Shown here: in pieces, positions 62,662 to 64,000 of the stretch
How positions within the stretch are numbered: the stretch's first letter is position 1
Layout of the letters: each line of letters begins with the position of its first letter
From: Roseateles noduli
Lineage (GTDB): Bacteria; Pseudomonadota; Gammaproteobacteria; Burkholderiales; Burkholderiaceae_C
Length of the DNA stretch: 64,000 nucleotides
NCBI GenBank assembly: GCA_002205125.1
Contig: NIOE01000014.1
Coordinates: 62,001 to 126,000 of the forward strand
Direction: 5' to 3'
Program-made: the position numbers and the translations under genes
Notes under the pieces: generated by a model
Database searches by the model: none
The model's input: the letters and a program-made list of their open reading frames with translations, nothing else
What the model was told of the DNA's origin: nothing

Positions 62662-63324
62662 TCAGACCAGGGACACCTGCTGATGACGACGGAAGTCGCG
62701 CGCATAACCGGTGGCGGCCTTGTGCCACAGCGGACGCGCCACGGCCTGCAATCGCAGCAGCAGCTCGTGTTCGACGCTCAGTTCCCCGAGAAATTCGGCG
62801 AGTTCGACCCCGATGTCGCGCTGCATCCGCTGCACCAGTTGCGCAGTGGTCAGGGCATCGGCGAGCGCCCGGTGCGCGCGGCCGTTGTCCGGCAGACGAT
62901 GGTGGCGGGCCAGGGTGCCGAGCTTGCAGTTGGGCGATTCCGGGTAGAGGCGGCGAGCCAGTTTCACGGTACACGCGAACTCCGGCGCGATGCGCGGCGA
63001 GGCCTCCGCACGATCGAGCTCATGCAGCCAGAAGCCGCGATCGAAGCTCGAGTTGTGGGCGACGAAGCCGCAGCCTTCGGTGCAGGTCGCGACTTCGCGC
63101 ATGACCTGGGCCGCATCAGGCGCGTCCTCGAGCATCTCGTTGCTGATGCCGGTCAGGCGCTCGATCATCGGCGGGATCCAGGCGCCGGTGTTCATGAGGC
63201 TCTGGTACTGGCCGACGATCTCGCCGTCGCGCAGCAGCACGGCGGCGATCTCGGTGGCACGACCTCCCCCCTGCGGCGAGTTGCCCGTGGTCTCGAAGTC
63301 GATGACGGCGATGGTGCGCTTCAT
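62662..63324 (-). CDS. DnaQ-like 3'-5' exonuclease (DEDDh)
   Basis: 220 residues. Exonuclease motifs in order: Exo I VIDFETTGNSP (Asp9, Glu11), Exo II FVAHNSSFDRGFW (Asp), and Exo III LPDNGRAHRALADALTTAQL (His and Asp), the DEDDh set. Sequence fits the epsilon-like or DnaQ-family exonucleases rather than RNase T. It could proofread or trim nucleic acids; exact role unknown. Start overlaps the MazG-like gene stop by 4 bp, so the two are coupled, next to the putative origin. Confidence 0.88.
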   Translation of the reverse strand: MKRTIAVIDFETTGNSPQGGGRATEIAAVLLRDGEIVGQYQSLMNTGAWIPPMIERLTGISNEMLEDAPDAAQVMREVATCTEGCGFVAHNSSFDRGFWLHELDRAEASPRIAPEFACTVKLARRLYPESPNCKLGTLARHHRLPDNGRAHRALADALTTAQLVQRMQRDIGVELAEFLGELSVEHELLLRLQAVARPLWHKAATGYARDFRRHQQVSLV

Positions 63325-63635
63325 GCGGCCGGGGCGGGGTACTTCCGCGCATTCATCGCGATCTTCCGGTCGACCGCGGCCGGCACGTCGACGCCGGCCC
63401 GGTCCGCGATCTGCAGCAGGTACATCAACACGTCGGCGATCTCCTCGCCCAGATGCTGATGCTCCTCGGGAGGCAGCTGCTGCGACTCCTCGGCGGTCTT
63501 CCACTGGAAGATCTCGACGAGCTCGGCCGACTCCACGACCAGCGCCATCGCCAGGTTCTTCGGCGTGAGGTACGGGTCCCAGTCGCGGGCTGCGGCGAAG
63601 TCGCGCAGCCGTCGTTGCAGGTCGGCAATGTCCAT
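63321..63635 (-). CDS. MazG-like nucleotide pyrophosphohydrolase
   Basis: 104 residues. One MazG-type four-helix unit with metal ligands E35-x2-E38 and E65-x2-D68 (ESAELVEIFQW; EEIADVLMYLLQ). Removes pyrophosphate from (d)NTPs, including oxidised or otherwise non-canonical ones. Coupled to the downstream DnaQ-like exonuclease by a 4-bp overlap, a nucleotide-cleaning and proofreading pair immediately left of the origin. Gene ends 80 bp before the origin-like region. Confidence 0.88.
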   Translation of the reverse strand: MDIADLQRRLRDFAAARDWDPYLTPKNLAMALVVESAELVEIFQWKTAEESQQLPPEEHQHLGEEIADVLMYLLQIADRAGVDVPAAVDRKIAMNARKYPAPAA

Positions 63636-64000
63636 GGGTTGGCAGTGTGCAAGTCCGGCGCGGCGCGCTCAAGCGCCGTGTGCGCTGCAAGCGCCACACA
63701 GCAACGTCGCAAGGAAATTTCCCGCCTCTGTTTTCAACATCAAGGTTTTATATAACTCTTTAGTCGTCTTAGTAGAGGGACGGACTTTCTGTGGACAAGT
63801 CGGAAATTCCTTTCAGAACCAACGACTTGGGACCATCAAAACCTTGTGCGTGGAGGGCCTTGTTGGCGTTGCACGGATCGTCAACAACCAGGACCGACCC
63901 CCGTCGGCCTGTGGAGAACCGGCCAGTTGCCAGAAAGTTTTCCACAGCGTTGTTGGCTATGCAGCCAACGCCGACTTGCGCTAGCGATGCCAGGAATGGG
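63636..64000. other. oriC: Putative chromosomal replication origin (oriC), incomplete at right edge
   Basis: A 365-bp gene-free stretch. An A+T-rich segment (about 63735-63775, TTTTATATAACTC) is the candidate unwinding element in otherwise G+C-rich DNA. TAG-type triplets (TTAGTCGTCTTAGTAG) follow, like DnaA-trio repeats, then DnaA-box-like 9-mers TGTGGACAA (63790-63798), TGTGGAGAA (63910-63918) and TTTTCCACA (63938-63946). This DUE, trio and box order matches the basal unwinding system. dnaA is expected just beyond base 64000. A perfect 7-bp-arm dyad (GTTGGCT-ATGC-AGCCAAC) lies at 63952-63969. Confidence 0.8.

Overview
This is high-GC chromosomal DNA (roughly two-thirds G+C by eye) from a betaproteobacterium, most likely order Burkholderiales and plausibly near Roseateles/Mitsuaria. 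The assignment rests on gene content: mnmG-rsmG-parA order, ubiC/ubiA, a TctC/Bug-type binding protein, PduO-type adenosyltransferase and the yeaG-yeaH-spoVR set. It is an inference, because no rRNA or tRNA gene is visible. The right end (63.7-64.0 kb) has the anatomy of the chromosomal replication origin: an A+T-rich unwinding element, TAG-type DnaA-trio triplets and three DnaA-box-like 9-mers. The window therefore probably ends just before dnaA. mnmG-rsmG-parA and parB lie 13-21 kb away, with one perfect and one near-perfect parS site inside mnmG and rsmG.

Layout. 0-3.4 kb: end of an amino-acid binding protein, an SDR-type epimerase divergent from a LysR regulator broken by an in-frame TGA, and a secreted metallo-beta-lactamase-fold hydrolase. 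3.7-8.4 kb: a complete branched-chain-amino-acid-type (Liv) ABC importer. 8.4-10.2 kb: a hipBA toxin-antitoxin pair behind two 42-bp dyad operators. 10.2-20.7 kb: ubiA, a DUF4337 protein, an HPP/CBS protein, ubiC, proC, a MocR regulator, a DUF2917 protein, bifunctional putA and its divergent Lrp-type regulator. 20.9-36.5 kb: a PAS/GGDEF/EAL protein, fadH, a DUF4397 lipoprotein, a PD-(D/E)xK-like protein, a GFA protein, an orphan, a thioredoxin-like protein, GST, MaoC, a TAP-like hydrolase and a NatAB-type ABC exporter.

36.6-41.7 kb is the most interesting region. It holds a divergent LuxR-type regulator, a 61-residue double-glycine peptide with a duplicated APKGTW motif, an HlyD/CvaA-like adaptor and a C39-peptidase ABC exporter. 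A lux-box-like dyad (CTGT-N8-ACAG) precedes the peptide, and a related element precedes luxR. I read this as a quorum-sensing-controlled secreted-peptide system.

41.7-50.7 kb carries a TctC protein, a YkgJ protein, mnmG, rsmG, parA, two GNATs, argC, an RBBP9-like hydrolase and parB. 51.1-56.0 kb is the prkA-yeaH-spoVR stress operon. 56.0-63.6 kb has a D-2-hydroxyacid dehydrogenase, a cobalamin adenosyltransferase, a WYL regulator divergent from an HNH-like protein of unknown role, a GNAT-AbrB-PIN operon whose AbrB protein has a histone-like basic tail, and a MazG-like/DnaQ-like pair beside the origin.
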